A stretch of DNA of 64,000 nucleotides, taken from positions 1 through 64,000 of the forward strand of contig NZ_AUFZ01000023.1 of assembly GCF_000426765.1 (NCBI RefSeq), in the 5' to 3' direction. How positions within the stretch are numbered: position 1 is the first letter of the stretch; every line of letters starts with the position of its first letter. Positions 8,706-18,946 of the stretch are shown in pieces. Source of the DNA: Vibrio litoralis DSM 17657. GTDB lineage: Bacteria > Pseudomonadota > Gammaproteobacteria > Enterobacterales > Vibrionaceae. The notes under the pieces were generated by a model. The model was not told where the DNA came from and did no database searches. It saw only the letters and a list, made by a program, of their open reading frames with translations. The translations under genes were made by a program, and so were the position numbers.

Positions 8706-9405
8706 AGGTCAGCAACTCCATCAACATATCCAAATAATGCTCACAGGCATAGTCTGCAGAAACTGGCGGCAATTCTACTGTCACGCACAATAAATCACGT
8801 TCGGCACACCAAGAACCAAATGAACCTGGTGTGTCGTAGCCAACATCTTTCACCATCGGCAAATTCATTTTCTGAGATAACCAATGCGCTAAAGGTGAAA
8901 AGCTAGGATCGTCAATGCAGGCTAAAGGTTCATGAAATGAGGTTACCCATGCAGGGTTGAGCGCTTCAATTAGCTGGCATAATGCTGCGGTTTCTGGTTC
9001 TGAATTGCCTGTTTCACCTGTTCCTACTGCAACATCGCGCTCGGGCTCTTGAGTACTCCAACGATATACCGTGCCACCTGTTTGCCAATTTTGACTAGCA
9101 AAGTTGCGGTTTAAATCCACTCCATTGGCATTGGTGCGAGTCCCCAATTGATTACCATCTGGGTTCATACTAAGCACAACATGGTGACGAAGTTGGCCAG
9201 CTTCTATTGAACGAAGCGCGCAAGAAAGACTAACAATCGAAGCGGTCTCGTCACCGTGAGTACCGGCGATAATCAGTCCGGTATCTTCATCTTGAATTTG
9301 CGCAGGAAAATATACCAGTGGCGCACCGAGTACTGAATGACCATAGGTAGTGGGTTTGAATTGAAATTGAGCGCGTTGCTCACGAGGTCGAAGAGTGACA
9401 GCCAT
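8668..9405 (-). CDS. mpaA: Murein tripeptide amidase MpaA (M14 carboxypeptidase family)
   Basis: A 245-residue zinc peptidase. GTHGDE supplies the HxxE zinc ligands, NPDGNQLGTRTNANGVDLN is the substrate-binding loop, and SFHEP carries the third zinc-ligand histidine. The C-terminal catalytic glutamate is probably in VTVELPP. MpaA cuts the gamma-D-Glu-meso-Dap bond of murein tripeptide in the cytoplasm and yields L-Ala-D-Glu, the substrate of the adjacent YcjG. It is convergent with ycjG and divergent from the mppA-like gene. The ATG start has AGGAAG upstream. Confidence 0.9.
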   Translation of the reverse strand: MAVTLRPREQRAQFQFKPTTYGHSVLGAPLVYFPAQIQDEDTGLIIAGTHGDETASIVSLSCALRSIEAGQLRHHVVLSMNPDGNQLGTRTNANGVDLNRNFASQNWQTGGTVYRWSTQEPERDVAVGTGETGNSEPETAALCQLIEALNPAWVTSFHEPLACIDDPSFSPLAHWLSQKMNLPMVKDVGYDTPGSFGSWCAERDLLCVTVELPPVSADYACEHYLDMLMELLTSTPTTQGSSPSL

Positions 9406-9572
9406 ACGATCTTCCTAATCTAGATTTATAAATCCATTATTTAGAAGTATTACCGAATTAGGCTCACATAGAAAGTATAAAATCGTAATAAAAATATGGG
9501 TTAAAACGGTAGTTAACGTTATAGTTATTATTATCTTTTCTACCATTACTTCTTCATTAACAAGGAAGTCTC

Positions 9573-11189
9573 ATGCTCTCTTTTAAACCTTCAGTTTTAG
9601 CGTTAACCCTTTCCGCGCTTCTTTTACCTACTTCAAGTTTTGCTGCTCAAGTACCTGATGATGTCACACTAGCCAAAAAACAAGAATTGGTGCGTGGTAA
9701 CGATGCAGAATCGGCAACGTTAAATCCGTTAAAAGCAGAAGGCATTCCTGAGATGCATATTCTGCGTGACTTGTTTGAAGGGTTAGTGATTCAAAATCAA
9801 GATGGTAGTGTAGTTCCTGGTGTGGCAGAAAGCTGGGAAACCAAAGATAACCAAACTTACACTTTCCATTTACGCCAAGATGCCAAATGGTCGAATGGCG
9901 AACCAGTTACTGCGCAAGACTTTGTTTATAGCCTACATACTGCGGTCGATCCAAAATTTGCATCACCCAACGCTTGGTACTTAAAACTGACTGGCATTAA
10001 CAATGCAGAAGCGATCATTGATGGTAAACAACCTGTTGAAAAGCTTGGCGTTAAAGCGCTAGACGAACATACATTACAATTTCAATTAGATAAGCCTGTC
10101 CCGTATTTTGTGGCTATGACAGCGCATACCGTGATGATGCCGATTAATCAAAAGTCGGTTGAAAAGTATGGTGATAATTGGACTAAGCCTGAAAATATGG
10201 TTTCCAATGGTGCTTATAAGCTGACCAATTGGGTGATCAATGAACGCTTGGAAATGGAACGTAATCCTAATTACTGGGATAACAAAGATACCGTTATTAA
10301 CAAAGTGACTTACATTCCATTTGAAAGCCAAACTGCGGCGATGAACCGTTATATGACGGGTGAAGTGGATATCACGTCTGATGTTCCAGTCGCAATGGTA
10401 GACAAGTTAAAACAAGAACACCCAGATGCTTATAAAATCACACCGCTGTTGTGTACTTATTACTACGCTTTAAATACCAAGCGTAAGCCGTTTGATGATC
10501 CTCGAGTACGTAAAGCGATTTCATACACAATTATGCGTGATGTAATTGCTAACGGCGTGACCAAAGGCAATGTGCCCGCTTATACTTTTGCCCACCAAGA
10601 TGTTGCGAATTTCAAAGCGACACAGCCGGAATACAGCCAGTGGACCCAACAACAACGCGATCAAGAAGCGGCTAAATTGTTAAAAGAAGCCGGCTATGAC
10701 CACAATAATCCGCTAAAAGCCGACTTACTTTACAACACCAGTGAAAACCATAAAGCGATTGCGGTGGCGATTGCTTCTATGTTGAAAAAGAATTTAGGTA
10801 TGGAAGTGACGCTCGATAACCAAGAGTGGAAATCTTACCTAGCCGCACGTCAAGAACGTAACTTCGATATCATGCGCGCTTCTTGGTGTGGGGATTACAA
10901 TGAAGCTTCGACGTTCTTAACTTTATTAGGCTCTGATAATGATAAAAACTTCCCATCTTATGTGAACCCTAAATACGATGAAGCCTTGTCTAAAGCTCAA
11001 TCTGCTGTTGATGTGAAAGAGCGAAATCAATACTACGATCAGGCGGAGCAAATGCTGGCGCAAGATATGCCGATTGCACCGATTTACTACTTTATGCAAT
11101 CACGTTTAGTCGATCCAAAACTCGGTGGCTACCCAATGCATAATGCGGAAGGGCGTATCTACTCGAAGGATTTGTACTTCGCTCAGTAA
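9573..11189 (+). CDS. mppA: Periplasmic peptide-binding protein, OppA/MppA family
   Basis: A 538-residue SBP family 5 (DppA/OppA) protein with a signal peptide of about 24 residues ending in SSFAA. Family signatures are RGNDAESATLNPLKAEG near the mature N-terminus, the DLFEGLV segment and FHLRQDAKWSNGEPVTAQDFVYSL. These proteins capture peptides in the periplasm for an Opp-type ABC permease; no permease genes are adjacent, so it must borrow one from elsewhere. The MppA assignment (murein tripeptide) is an inference from mpaA and ycjG next door; by sequence it could equally be OppA. A clear terminator follows. Confidence 0.82.
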   Translation: MLSFKPSVLALTLSALLLPTSSFAAQVPDDVTLAKKQELVRGNDAESATLNPLKAEGIPEMHILRDLFEGLVIQNQDGSVVPGVAESWETKDNQTYTFHLRQDAKWSNGEPVTAQDFVYSLHTAVDPKFASPNAWYLKLTGINNAEAIIDGKQPVEKLGVKALDEHTLQFQLDKPVPYFVAMTAHTVMMPINQKSVEKYGDNWTKPENMVSNGAYKLTNWVINERLEMERNPNYWDNKDTVINKVTYIPFESQTAAMNRYMTGEVDITSDVPVAMVDKLKQEHPDAYKITPLLCTYYYALNTKRKPFDDPRVRKAISYTIMRDVIANGVTKGNVPAYTFAHQDVANFKATQPEYSQWTQQQRDQEAAKLLKEAGYDHNNPLKADLLYNTSENHKAIAVAIASMLKKNLGMEVTLDNQEWKSYLAARQERNFDIMRASWCGDYNEASTFLTLLGSDNDKNFPSYVNPKYDEALSKAQSAVDVKERNQYYDQAEQMLAQDMPIAPIYYFMQSRLVDPKLGGYPMHNAEGRIYSKDLYFAQ

Positions 11190-11215
11190 GTACTCTCTAA
11201 GTTCAACAAGCTTTA

Positions 11216-11248
11216 ATAAACCCGATCATGTATCGGGTTTATTTTTGG
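11216..11248. terminator. Bidirectional terminator between the mppA-like gene and the VOC gene
   Basis: AAACCCGAT at 11218-11226 pairs with ATCGGGTTT at about 11232-11240, followed by ATTTTT on the plus strand. It lies about 30 bp past the mppA stop and just before the stop of the convergent gene. Confidence 0.85.
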
Positions 11249-11250
11249 CC

Positions 11251-11655
11251 TTAAGATAGCTTTTGCCCTGAAATCGCAGGGTGATAAATAGGTTGAACCA
11301 CGTTACCCGCCGGATCGGTACAGTGGAAACTACGAGCACCATCGGAGTGATCGTGAGGGGTATCGATCAACGGAACCCCTTGGGATTGTAAAAATTCATA
11401 CCATTGTTGCAGCTCTTGTTTGCTGTCTACCACAAAGCCAAAGTGATCAAGGTTATGGTGACCGCTTTCTTGCTCTGAATGGGAGCGAGACAGTGATAAG
11501 TTATCGTTGCCACAGCTTAGGTAGACTAGGTTGTCATTCGCTCTACGGAGTATCTCCATTCCCATAATCTCATGATAAAAATGGACACATTCCTCAAAAG
11601 CGTAGACCTGTAAAGCCAAATGTCTTAATCCATTAAATGGTTTTGGTCGCTGCAT
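11251..11655 (-). CDS. VOC (glyoxalase/dioxygenase) superfamily protein
   Basis: A 134-residue single-domain VOC protein. The first beta-alpha-beta half starts LRHLALQVYAFEECVHFYHE and the second LDHFGFVVDSKQELQQW, ending with the common DPAGNVVQPIYHP segment. Candidate metal ligands are His near the start of each half and a C-terminal acidic or His residue. The family spans glyoxalase I, fosfomycin-resistance enzymes and ring-cleaving dioxygenases, and this sequence alone does not fix the reaction. A strong AAGGAGG ribosome site precedes the ATG. Confidence 0.8.
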   Translation of the reverse strand: MQRPKPFNGLRHLALQVYAFEECVHFYHEIMGMEILRRANDNLVYLSCGNDNLSLSRSHSEQESGHHNLDHFGFVVDSKQELQQWYEFLQSQGVPLIDTPHDHSDGARSFHCTDPAGNVVQPIYHPAISGQKLS

Positions 11656-11728
11656 ATATCCTCCTTAAATGACTTTGTATTATTTATTGTATACAATTTT
11701 GGTGGTTTTGCTAATCATGGAGGAAAAT

Positions 11729-12025
11729 ATGTTTTGTATCATTGTGAAAAATGAAGTGAAGAATGGATGTCGTGAGCAGTATTTATCGATTATGCAAGAG
11801 AATGCAAAAGCCTCAGTTTTAAGCGAATCAGGCTGCCATGCTTTCGATGTGCTGGTGGATCAAACCAATGACCATCATTTTTATCTATATGAAATCTATC
11901 AAGATGAAAGTGCGTTAGCGGAGCATAAAAAGACCGAGCATTATTTAGAAAGCCGAAAATATCTGGCGGATATTGTTGAAAATGTCTCGGTCATTCGTTG
12001 TGATGTAGCTCAGCGAAATAAATAG
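11729..12025 (+). CDS. ABM-domain monooxygenase-like protein (YgiN type)
   Basis: A 98-residue protein with a single antibiotic-biosynthesis-monooxygenase fold: the N-terminal strand MFCIIVKNEVKNG, then helix, GCHAFDVLVDQTN, FYLYEIYQDESALAEHKKTEHY, and a final strand with VIRCDV. The fold typically dimerises. YgiN in E. coli is a quinol monooxygenase, but many homologues are uncharacterised. I choose the ATG at 11729 because GGAGG sits 5 nt upstream; the longer in-frame start at 11669 would add a hydrophobic stretch overlapping the divergent promoter. It is probably co-transcribed with the next gene. Confidence 0.82.
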   Translation: MFCIIVKNEVKNGCREQYLSIMQENAKASVLSESGCHAFDVLVDQTNDHHFYLYEIYQDESALAEHKKTEHYLESRKYLADIVENVSVIRCDVAQRNK

Positions 12026-12050
12026 TTTGAGAATAGAAAGGAGTAAATAT

Positions 12051-12494
12051 ATGAGTTGGAATGTCTACTTGTCAGGTGAAATTCACACCGATTGGCGTGA
12101 GCAGATCATTAAAGGTTGCGAAGCAAAAGGTCTAGATATTAACTTTAGTTCTGCGGTCACCGACCATGACAGTAGTGATGCGGCTGGCGATGGGCTAGGT
12201 GAGGAGCCCAATTCTTTTTGGCGCGACCATAAATCGGCCAAAGTGAACGCGATTCGAATTCAAAAGCAAATTAAGCAATGCGATCTAGCGATTATTCGTT
12301 TTGGTGATAAGTACAAACAATGGAATGCCGCCTTTGATGCGGGTTATTGTGCAGCGTTGGATAAGCCTTATATTACCTTGCACAGCGAAGATATTATCCA
12401 TCCACTAAAAGAAGTCGATGCCAGCGCACAAGCCTGGGCGACGAACCCTCAACAAGTCGTGGATATTTTGGCGTATTTGTTATTGCAGAAGTAG
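12051..12494 (+). CDS. YtoQ family protein
   Basis: A 147-residue protein resembling the YtoQ family: the N-terminal WNVYLSGEIHTDWR, the central DLAIIRFGDKYKQWNAAFDAGYCAAL and a C-terminal PQQVVDILAYLL. The fold recalls nucleoside 2-deoxyribosyltransferase-like or TIR-related flavodoxin-like proteins (YLSG...H and the GDKYKQWNAAFDAG segment), but the biochemical role is not known to me. The ATG at 12051 is preferred over 12027 because GGAG lies 7 bases upstream. It starts 25 bp after the ABM gene on the same strand and ends at a strong terminator. Confidence 0.75.
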   Translation: MSWNVYLSGEIHTDWREQIIKGCEAKGLDINFSSAVTDHDSSDAAGDGLGEEPNSFWRDHKSAKVNAIRIQKQIKQCDLAIIRFGDKYKQWNAAFDAGYCAALDKPYITLHSEDIIHPLKEVDASAQAWATNPQQVVDILAYLLLQK

Positions 12495-12507
12495 ATTGTT
12501 GTTTAAA

Positions 12508-12540
12508 TAAAAAAACTCTCGCCGATACGAGAGTTTTTTA
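12508..12540. terminator. Bidirectional terminator between ytoQ-like and choV
   Basis: AAAAACTCTCG and CGAGAGTTTTT form a perfect stem around a short loop, with A and T runs on both sides. It serves the plus-strand ytoQ-like gene and the minus-strand bet-cho operon. Confidence 0.9.
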
Positions 12541-12566
12541 TTTAGTAAGCTTGCCTTATCTACGGG

Positions 12567-13778
12567 TTAAGCTGCATTTGAGCTTTGCTCGAAGCTTTGA
12601 TAATTGCCCAATAAAGCATTATAAAACTCGCTGTCGTTCAATACTCCAACTAGCTTGCCATGCTCAACCATTAAAACGGGGTGAGCGGTGCGATTTTTGA
12701 GTTCAATGGCATCACGCATACTAATTTCAGGGCTTGCCATGACCAGCATGTTGGGCTCAATTGCTGCTAAATCTTGAATTTTTTCCCACTCTACCAAGGT
12801 CAAAGACTCAGTACTGTTGATGACTAGATTATCTAAACTCGATGCAGAGGTCGGTTTTTCTATCCAGATCCCGGTATTCGCGCATAGCTGAATGCGATTA
12901 TCATCTGATCTAAGATCGTGAGTCGGTTGCATTAAAGATCGACCTTTTAGTACGTTGAGTGGGTTTGTGTGCGCCACAAAATCTTTAACGTATTGGGTTT
13001 TAGGCGCGAGTACAATTTCTTCTGGCGTGCCGTGTTGGATCAAACGACCTGACTCCATAATCGCAATATTGTTACCGATTTTAAGCGCTTCATCTAAATC
13101 ATGGCTGACAAACAAAATAGTCTTGTTCAATTTTTTCTGCAGTTCGAGTAACTCATCTTGCAGTTGAGCGCGGATTAATGGATCGAGCGCTGAAAACGGT
13201 TCATCCATCAGTAGGATATCGGTATCCATTGCGAAAGCACGTGCAAGACCGACACGTTGCTGCATACCACCAGACAACTCGTGTGGGTGTTTATCTGCCC
13301 ATTCTGCTAGGCTCACCATTTCCAATTGTTCGAGTGCTTTTTTACGGCGATCGGATTTGCTCATTCCCTTCATTTCTAAGCCAAAGGCAACGTTATCAAG
13401 TACCGTCAGCCAAGGCATTAAGGCAAATTTTTGGAAAACCATGGATACTCGATGAGTTCGTAAATGGCGTAGAGTTGCGCTATCGCAGCTTGCAAGATCA
13501 ACTAGGTTATCACCATCTTTGATTTCTAATGAACCACGAGAAATGGTATTCAGGCCATTGACCGCACGTAGTAAGCTTGATTTACCTGAGCCAGATAAAC
13601 CCATCAGTACACAAATTTCCCCTTCTTTGACACTGATATTGACGCCATCAACCCCAACGACTTGACCAGTTTGGTCAATAATATTTTGGCGAGATTCACC
13701 TTTGTCGAGCAGTTCGATCGCTTTGTCTGGGTTGTCACCAAATACCACATCAAGGTTGTTAATTGTAATTGCGTCCAT
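12567..13778 (-). CDS. choV: Choline/glycine betaine ABC transporter, ATP-binding protein
   Basis: A 403-residue ProV/ChoV-type ATPase. Walker A is GLSGSGKSS, the signature LSGGMQQRVG, Walker B ILLMDEPFSALD, and the switch histidine lies in FVSHDLDEAL. The C-terminal part (about 285-400) carries CBS-like sequence ending in PVLMVEHGKLVGVLND, which in this family senses ionic strength. It powers uptake through ChoW. It is the last gene of betI-betB-betA-choX-choW-choV, with 2 bp between choW and choV, and the terminator lies past its stop. The ChoV name is preferred over ProV because of linkage to bet genes. Confidence 0.92.
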   Translation of the reverse strand: MDAITINNLDVVFGDNPDKAIELLDKGESRQNIIDQTGQVVGVDGVNISVKEGEICVLMGLSGSGKSSLLRAVNGLNTISRGSLEIKDGDNLVDLASCDSATLRHLRTHRVSMVFQKFALMPWLTVLDNVAFGLEMKGMSKSDRRKKALEQLEMVSLAEWADKHPHELSGGMQQRVGLARAFAMDTDILLMDEPFSALDPLIRAQLQDELLELQKKLNKTILFVSHDLDEALKIGNNIAIMESGRLIQHGTPEEIVLAPKTQYVKDFVAHTNPLNVLKGRSLMQPTHDLRSDDNRIQLCANTGIWIEKPTSASSLDNLVINSTESLTLVEWEKIQDLAAIEPNMLVMASPEISMRDAIELKNRTAHPVLMVEHGKLVGVLNDSEFYNALLGNYQSFEQSSNAA

Positions 13779-13780
13779 AA

Positions 13781-14626
13781 TTATCCCTCTTTAGCTTGGT
13801 TTGGTGTTTTGCATAAACGATCAAGAATGATGGCGACCAGAACAATCGCGAGTCCTGCTTCGAATCCTTGAGAAATATTGACGGTGTTTAATGCTCGGAT
13901 CACCGGTTTACCTAAGCCATCCGCACCAACGAGTGCCGCGACGACAACCATAGAAAGCGATAACATAATGCATTGAGTGACACCCGCCATAATGCTTGGT
14001 AGTGCCGCAGGTAACTCGACTTTAAACAATAGCTTCATTCGGCTGGCTCCAAATGCTTTACCGGCTTCAACCAGCTCGTCCGGTACTTTAATAATACCGA
14101 GATAGGTCAAACGGATCGGGGCGGCGATAGCAAAAATTATGGTCGAAATCAGTCCCGGTACGATCCCCAATCCAAACAATACTAAGGTTGGGATTAAGTA
14201 AACAAAGGTTGGTACGGTTTGCATTAAATCTAAAATAGGGCGCATTAAGGTATACAGCCAAGGGCGATGTGCCGCCATGATGCCTAGTGGGACGCCAATT
14301 AATACGGAAATCGTTGTCGCCGCGAAGACGAGAACAAAGGTTTCCAGCATTTCTTGCCAATAGCCCATATTTAAAATCAGTAGTAATGAGGCAATGATGA
14401 ACACCACTAAAGATAATTTACGGTGTAAATACCAAGCCAGTGCGGCGGTAACGATGATAGGAACGGCTGGTGGTAGCCATTGAAACACACTGACTAGGCT
14501 CATTATGATGGTTTCAAGAAAGATAGAAATTGCATCGAAAAGTGTTGCTGCATTGATCGTGAGCCAATCGACAACAATTTCCATCCAATGTCCGAGTGGG
14601 ATTTTATGATCGGTAATAAAATTCAC
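13781..14626 (-). CDS. choW: Choline ABC transporter permease
   Basis: A 281-residue inner-membrane permease of the ProW/OpuAB type with about six to seven spans. The EAA-like cytoplasmic loop reads VEAGKAFGASRMKLLFKVELPAALPSIMAG. It forms the channel with ATPase ChoV and binding protein ChoX for choline uptake. The start is GTG, with AAGG upstream on the minus strand. It is tightly packed against choV (2 bp) and follows choX by about 75 bp. Confidence 0.92.
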   Translation of the reverse strand: MNFITDHKIPLGHWMEIVVDWLTINAATLFDAISIFLETIIMSLVSVFQWLPPAVPIIVTAALAWYLHRKLSLVVFIIASLLLILNMGYWQEMLETFVLVFAATTISVLIGVPLGIMAAHRPWLYTLMRPILDLMQTVPTFVYLIPTLVLFGLGIVPGLISTIIFAIAAPIRLTYLGIIKVPDELVEAGKAFGASRMKLLFKVELPAALPSIMAGVTQCIMLSLSMVVVAALVGADGLGKPVIRALNTVNISQGFEAGLAIVLVAIILDRLCKTPNQAKEG

Positions 14627-14700
14627 AGTACTGCCTTATCTGGCGAGCTTACACCCGCCAGTCCAATTGAAAATATAAAAAAGAGTGTTGCGTTTGCTAA

Positions 14701-15645
14701 TTACTTAACGGGTTGCTTGAGATAAGCAATTACTGCTGGTGCTGCAGCTTGACCATCAAGGGTTTTGACATTTTTGAGCCAAGTTTGGATTTGTTCAGGG
14801 TGTTGGTTTAACCATTCACGAGCCGCGATAGCAGGCTTTTTGTTTTGGTTTAAGATTGAATTCATGATCTGGTTTTCCATTTCCAGGCTGAATTTAAGAT
14901 CGGTTAAAAGGTTGCCGACATTCGGACACTGGGTTAAATAATCTTGGCGTACGTTGGTGTGTACACTTGCCCCACCATAGTTAGGGCCAAAGAAGTCATC
15001 GCCACCGGCAAGGTACTTCATTTCAACTTTGCTGTTCATCGGGTGTGGAGCCCAACCTAGGTAAACAATCCATTGATTACGGCGTACCGCACGAGTGACT
15101 TGAGAAACCATGCCAGCTTCACTAGATTCGACTAGGCGGAAGTCTTTTAGGCCAAAGGCATCTTGATCAATCATACTTTGCAGTAGGCGGTTACCATCGT
15201 TACCTGGTTCGATACCGTAAATTCGGTCATTAAATTTGTCGGCATTTTTAGCGATATCCGCGAAGGTTTTCACTCCTGCGTCATACACATACTTAGGCAC
15301 TGCCAATGTGTATTTAGCGCCTTCTAGATTGGCACGAACCGTTTCTACTTTGCCTGATTCGCGGTATTTTTTGATGTCATTTTCCATGGTTGGCATCCAG
15401 TTACCGAGAAAGACATCAATATCGCCATTGGCCATAGAAGAGTAGGTCACGGGAACCGAAAGTAATTCAGTTTCGGTTTGGTAACCCATGCCTTTTAATA
15501 GTTGGCTGGTCACCGCAGTCGTGGCGGTAATATCGGTCCAGCCAACATCCGAGAAACGAACGGTTTCACATTGATTCGCGTAGGCGTTAAAAGTGGCTAG
15601 GCTAGTAAGGCCTAACGTGAATAGCGCTGTTTTTTTAAGTGACAT
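14701..15645 (-). CDS. choX: Choline ABC transporter, periplasmic binding protein
   Basis: A 314-residue OpuAC-family binding protein with a signal peptide ending near AYA-NQC. Ligand-cage aromatic and polar residues typical of ChoX appear in FSDVGWTDITA, FLGNWMPTME, EPGNDGNR and YLGWAPHPMN. Two cysteines, in NQCETV and LTQCPNV, may form the disulfide seen in ChoX proteins. I place the start at 15645, 7 bp after AAGGA; the in-frame ATG at 15651 is too close to that site. It lies between betA and choW in the operon. Confidence 0.9.
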   Translation of the reverse strand: MSLKKTALFTLGLTSLATFNAYANQCETVRFSDVGWTDITATTAVTSQLLKGMGYQTETELLSVPVTYSSMANGDIDVFLGNWMPTMENDIKKYRESGKVETVRANLEGAKYTLAVPKYVYDAGVKTFADIAKNADKFNDRIYGIEPGNDGNRLLQSMIDQDAFGLKDFRLVESSEAGMVSQVTRAVRRNQWIVYLGWAPHPMNSKVEMKYLAGGDDFFGPNYGGASVHTNVRQDYLTQCPNVGNLLTDLKFSLEMENQIMNSILNQNKKPAIAAREWLNQHPEQIQTWLKNVKTLDGQAAAPAVIAYLKQPVK

Positions 15646-15678
15646 AATCATTCCTTGTAATCAGTGACTTGCTATTAA

Positions 15679-17379
15679 TTATTCGGCCAGTGGTAACGCG
15701 CGTACTGGCTGTTGGCTGCGTTGGTTATGCTGCCAATTTGGGTCAATCCAAACTTCAACATTATCGGGAGTCAGTAAAGGTCGACCTAAGATCATATCGG
15801 CGGCACGTTCTGCCACCATGATGGTTGGTGCATTTAAGTTGCCATTTGGGATAACGGGGAAAACAGAGGAGTCGACGACTCGTAGGTTGTTAATGCCTAG
15901 TACGCGGCACTTTTCATCAACTACCGCCATAGGATCATTCTCTGCGCCCATTTTGCAGGTACAAGATGGGTGATAGGCACTTTCTACGTTCTCTTTCACC
16001 CATTGATCGATCGCCTGATCGGATTCAACCTCAATGCCGGGTTGGATCTCTGTGCCTCGGAAACTATCCATCGCAGGCTGAGCTAAAATTTCACGAGTAA
16101 GGCGAATACAGTCACGCCAGTCTTGGCGATCTTGCTCGGTTGAAATGTAATTAAATTCGATGCTGGGTTTAGCATGTGGATCGTTAGATTCAATCGCGAC
16201 GCGACCACGGCTTTCTGGTTTATTTGGCCCAACATGAACTTGGAAACCATGACCATCAAATGCGGCTTGGCCATCATAACGCATGGCAGCCGGTAAGAAG
16301 TGGTATTGAATATTCGGCCATTTCAAGCCTTTACGTGAGCGGATAAAAGCGCAGGATTCAAAGTGATTGGTGGCACCTAATCCGGTACGTTTTAAGATCC
16401 ACTCAGTGCCAATTAAGCCTTTGCTGACTAAACCAAGCTTGCTATTTAACGTAATGGGTTGTTTACACTCATATTGAAAGTAAACTTCTAAGTGGTCTTG
16501 CAGGTTTTCACCCACACCAGGTAAGTCATGTTTTAATTCTACGCCAGCTTGTTTTAATGTTTCGCGTTCGCCGATACCTGATAGCTGAAGCAGTTGCACC
16601 GAACCAATAGAGCCAGCGCTAGAAATCACTTCATGATCCGCATAAACCTGAACGATTTTCCCAGATTTTTCGAATTCAATCCCACGGGCGGTCTTGCCTT
16701 CAAGTAAGACTTTATGAGCGACGATGCCGGTTAATAACGTTAGATTAGAGCGTTTAAGGGCTCGACGTAGATAAGCGTTGGAAGTGGAAGCGCGCACGCC
16801 ACCATCAACCGTCATGTGCATTGGGCCAAAGCCTTCTTGTTGGTAGGCGTTGTAGTCTTGGGTCTCTGGATAACCCGCTTCTTTTCCAGCATCAATAAAA
16901 GCTTGGTATAAAGGATTACGTTCCATGTTATTGCCGTTACAGGTACCAACTGGGCCGTTGCCACCACGATAATCATTAGCGCCTTCGAACCAGCTTTCCG
17001 CTTTACGAAAGTAAGGTAAACAGTTTTGATAATTCCAGCCTTGTGCGCCGGACTCTTCCCACTGGTCAAAATCACAAGCATGGCCACGTACATAAACCAT
17101 ACCGTTAATCGAGGAACTACCACCAAGCACTTTTCCGCGAGGGCAGTGTAATTGACGGCCATCAAGACCTGATTCTGCTTTGGTTTCAAATTGCCAAGCG
17201 TACTTATCACTGTTCATCGGATAAGAAAGTGCGGTGGGCATTTGAATGAAAATGCTTTTATCACTGCCGCCAGCTTCTAATAGTAAAACGTTATGTTCAC
17301 CAGATTCGCTGAGTCGGTCGGCTAATACGCAGCCGGCCGAACCCGCGCCGACGATAATATAATCGTAGCGTTGTTGCAT
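15679..17379 (-). CDS. betA: Choline dehydrogenase
   Basis: A 566-residue GMC oxidoreductase that oxidises choline to betaine aldehyde. The FAD-binding motif is [18 protein letters not shown] at the N-terminus, with the GMC signatures [17 protein letters not shown] and [17 protein letters not shown]. The catalytic His region is [13 protein letters not shown], followed by the C-terminal [30 protein letters not shown] stretch. It is membrane-associated in relatives. It lies downstream of betB in the bet-cho operon with a GGAG ribosome site. Confidence 0.95.
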   Translation of the reverse strand: MQQRYDYIIVGAGSAGCVLADRLSESGEHNVLLLEAGGSDKSIFIQMPTALSYPMNSDKYAWQFETKAESGLDGRQLHCPRGKVLGGSSSINGMVYVRGHACDFDQWEESGAQGWNYQNCLPYFRKAESWFEGANDYRGGNGPVGTCNGNNMERNPLYQAFIDAGKEAGYPETQDYNAYQQEGFGPMHMTVDGGVRASTSNAYLRRALKRSNLTLLTGIVAHKVLLEGKTARGIEFEKSGKIVQVYADHEVISSAGSIGSVQLLQLSGIGERETLKQAGVELKHDLPGVGENLQDHLEVYFQYECKQPITLNSKLGLVSKGLIGTEWILKRTGLGATNHFESCAFIRSRKGLKWPNIQYHFLPAAMRYDGQAAFDGHGFQVHVGPNKPESRGRVAIESNDPHAKPSIEFNYISTEQDRQDWRDCIRLTREILAQPAMDSFRGTEIQPGIEVESDQAIDQWVKENVESAYHPSCTCKMGAENDPMAVVDEKCRVLGINNLRVVDSSVFPVIPNGNLNAPTIMVAERAADMILGRPLLTPDNVEVWIDPNWQHNQRSQQPVRALPLAE

Positions 17380-17464
17380 AAGATTGATTCTCCGCTTCCG
17401 TTTAAGAACGTATCGGTTTAAAGACTCGTGAGGGATTTCTCAACGATAGATAAATGATTCGCCT

Positions 17465-18925
17465 TTATTCATAAGGGCTTTCGAAGTCACCAAGATGGAC
17501 AAATACACTTTTGGTTTGCGTATAGTGACGTAGGGTTTCGGTACCATTTTCGCGGCCAATACCGGAGTGCTTATAACCACCGACCGGCATTTCTGCGGGG
17601 GAATCTCCCCAGGTATTTATCCAACAAATACCGGCTTCTAGTTGATGAATAACGCGATGAGCGCGTGATAGGTTTTGTGTGAACACACCGGCGGCAAGCC
17701 CGTAGTCGGTTGCATTGGCGCGAGTGATCACTTCGTCTTCATCACTAAAGGGGAGAACGGACATAACAGGGCCGAAGATCTCTTGTTGAACATGCGCCAT
17801 GTCGTCCTCACAATCGATAAACACTGTTGGTGCGACAAAGTTACCTTTATCTAATCCATTTTCGGTCACTTGGTGGCCGCCCGTGAGCAATTTAGCGCCA
17901 CTGTGTTTGGCGGTTTCAATTGCGCCCAGTACTTTGTCTATATGCTGTTTAGAGATCAACGCACCAACTTGAGTATTGATGTCCATAGGATCACCAATGG
18001 TCATTTTCTCGGTGCGATGTTTTAATTGTGTAATGAAATCTTGGTAGATAGCTTGATGCACAAAGACTCGGGTACCATTGGTACACACTTCACCTTGAGT
18101 ATAAAAGTTCGCCACCATGGCAGCGGATACCGCTTGATCAAGTTTGGCATCGTCAAAAACAACTAAAGGTGATTTGCCACCTAGCTCCATAGTGACCGAT
18201 TTCAAAGTCTTGGCACTGTCACCCATAACGGCTTTACCTGTGCCAGATTCACCTGTGAAGGAAACTTTCGCGATATCTGGGTGAGCGGTTAGCATTTGAC
18301 CTGCGCGGTAATCGCCTTGAATAACATTAAATACGCCATCCGGTACGCCTGCTTGGGTAAATATTTCAGCCAGCTTTAGAGCGGAAAGTGGTGTTTCTTC
18401 TGAAGGCTTGAAGACCATCGCGTTACCTGCGGCTAGTGCAGGAGCTGATTTCCACATGGCGATTTGAATTGGATAGTTCCAAGCGCCAATGCCAGCACAA
18501 ATGCCTAAAGGTTCACGGCGAGTATAGAAAAATTGTTCATCACTAAGGGGCTGTTGTTCACCTTGTAAGCTTGGAACGAGGTTAGCGTAATATTCAATCA
18601 CGTCAGCACCGGTGACAATATCGACTTCTAGTGCTTCTTGCAGCGGTTTACCAGTATCAGCTACTTCTAAAGCCGCCAATTCATCGTTTCGTGCTCTAAG
18701 GATTTCAACCGCTTTTAATAAAATTCGACTACGTTCCACGGCGCTCATTTTGGACCATACTTGAAAGCCTTGCTTTGCTGATGCTATCGCTTTATTGAGA
18801 TCATCCTGTGAGGCTTGGCCGATTTCAGCGATCACTTCACCATTGGCAGGGTTAATACTGTGGAAGGTTTCACCAGATGTTGCGGCAGTCAATTGGCCGT
18901 GGATGTATAGAGTTTCTGTGGTCAT
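17465..18925 (-). CDS. betB: Betaine aldehyde dehydrogenase
   Basis: A 486-residue NAD(P)-dependent aldehyde dehydrogenase performing the second step, betaine aldehyde to glycine betaine. The catalytic Cys sits in [11 protein letters not shown] and the general-base Glu in [12 protein letters not shown]. The cofactor-loop motif [11 protein letters not shown] and the late-domain [12 protein letters not shown] are typical. Length matches BetB (about 487). It lies between betI and betA, same strand, with close spacing. Confidence 0.95.
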   Translation of the reverse strand: MTTETLYIHGQLTAATSGETFHSINPANGEVIAEIGQASQDDLNKAIASAKQGFQVWSKMSAVERSRILLKAVEILRARNDELAALEVADTGKPLQEALEVDIVTGADVIEYYANLVPSLQGEQQPLSDEQFFYTRREPLGICAGIGAWNYPIQIAMWKSAPALAAGNAMVFKPSEETPLSALKLAEIFTQAGVPDGVFNVIQGDYRAGQMLTAHPDIAKVSFTGESGTGKAVMGDSAKTLKSVTMELGGKSPLVVFDDAKLDQAVSAAMVANFYTQGEVCTNGTRVFVHQAIYQDFITQLKHRTEKMTIGDPMDINTQVGALISKQHIDKVLGAIETAKHSGAKLLTGGHQVTENGLDKGNFVAPTVFIDCEDDMAHVQQEIFGPVMSVLPFSDEDEVITRANATDYGLAAGVFTQNLSRAHRVIHQLEAGICWINTWGDSPAEMPVGGYKHSGIGRENGTETLRHYTQTKSVFVHLGDFESPYE

Positions 18926-18946
18926 ATAAAAGCCTAATGATGTAAT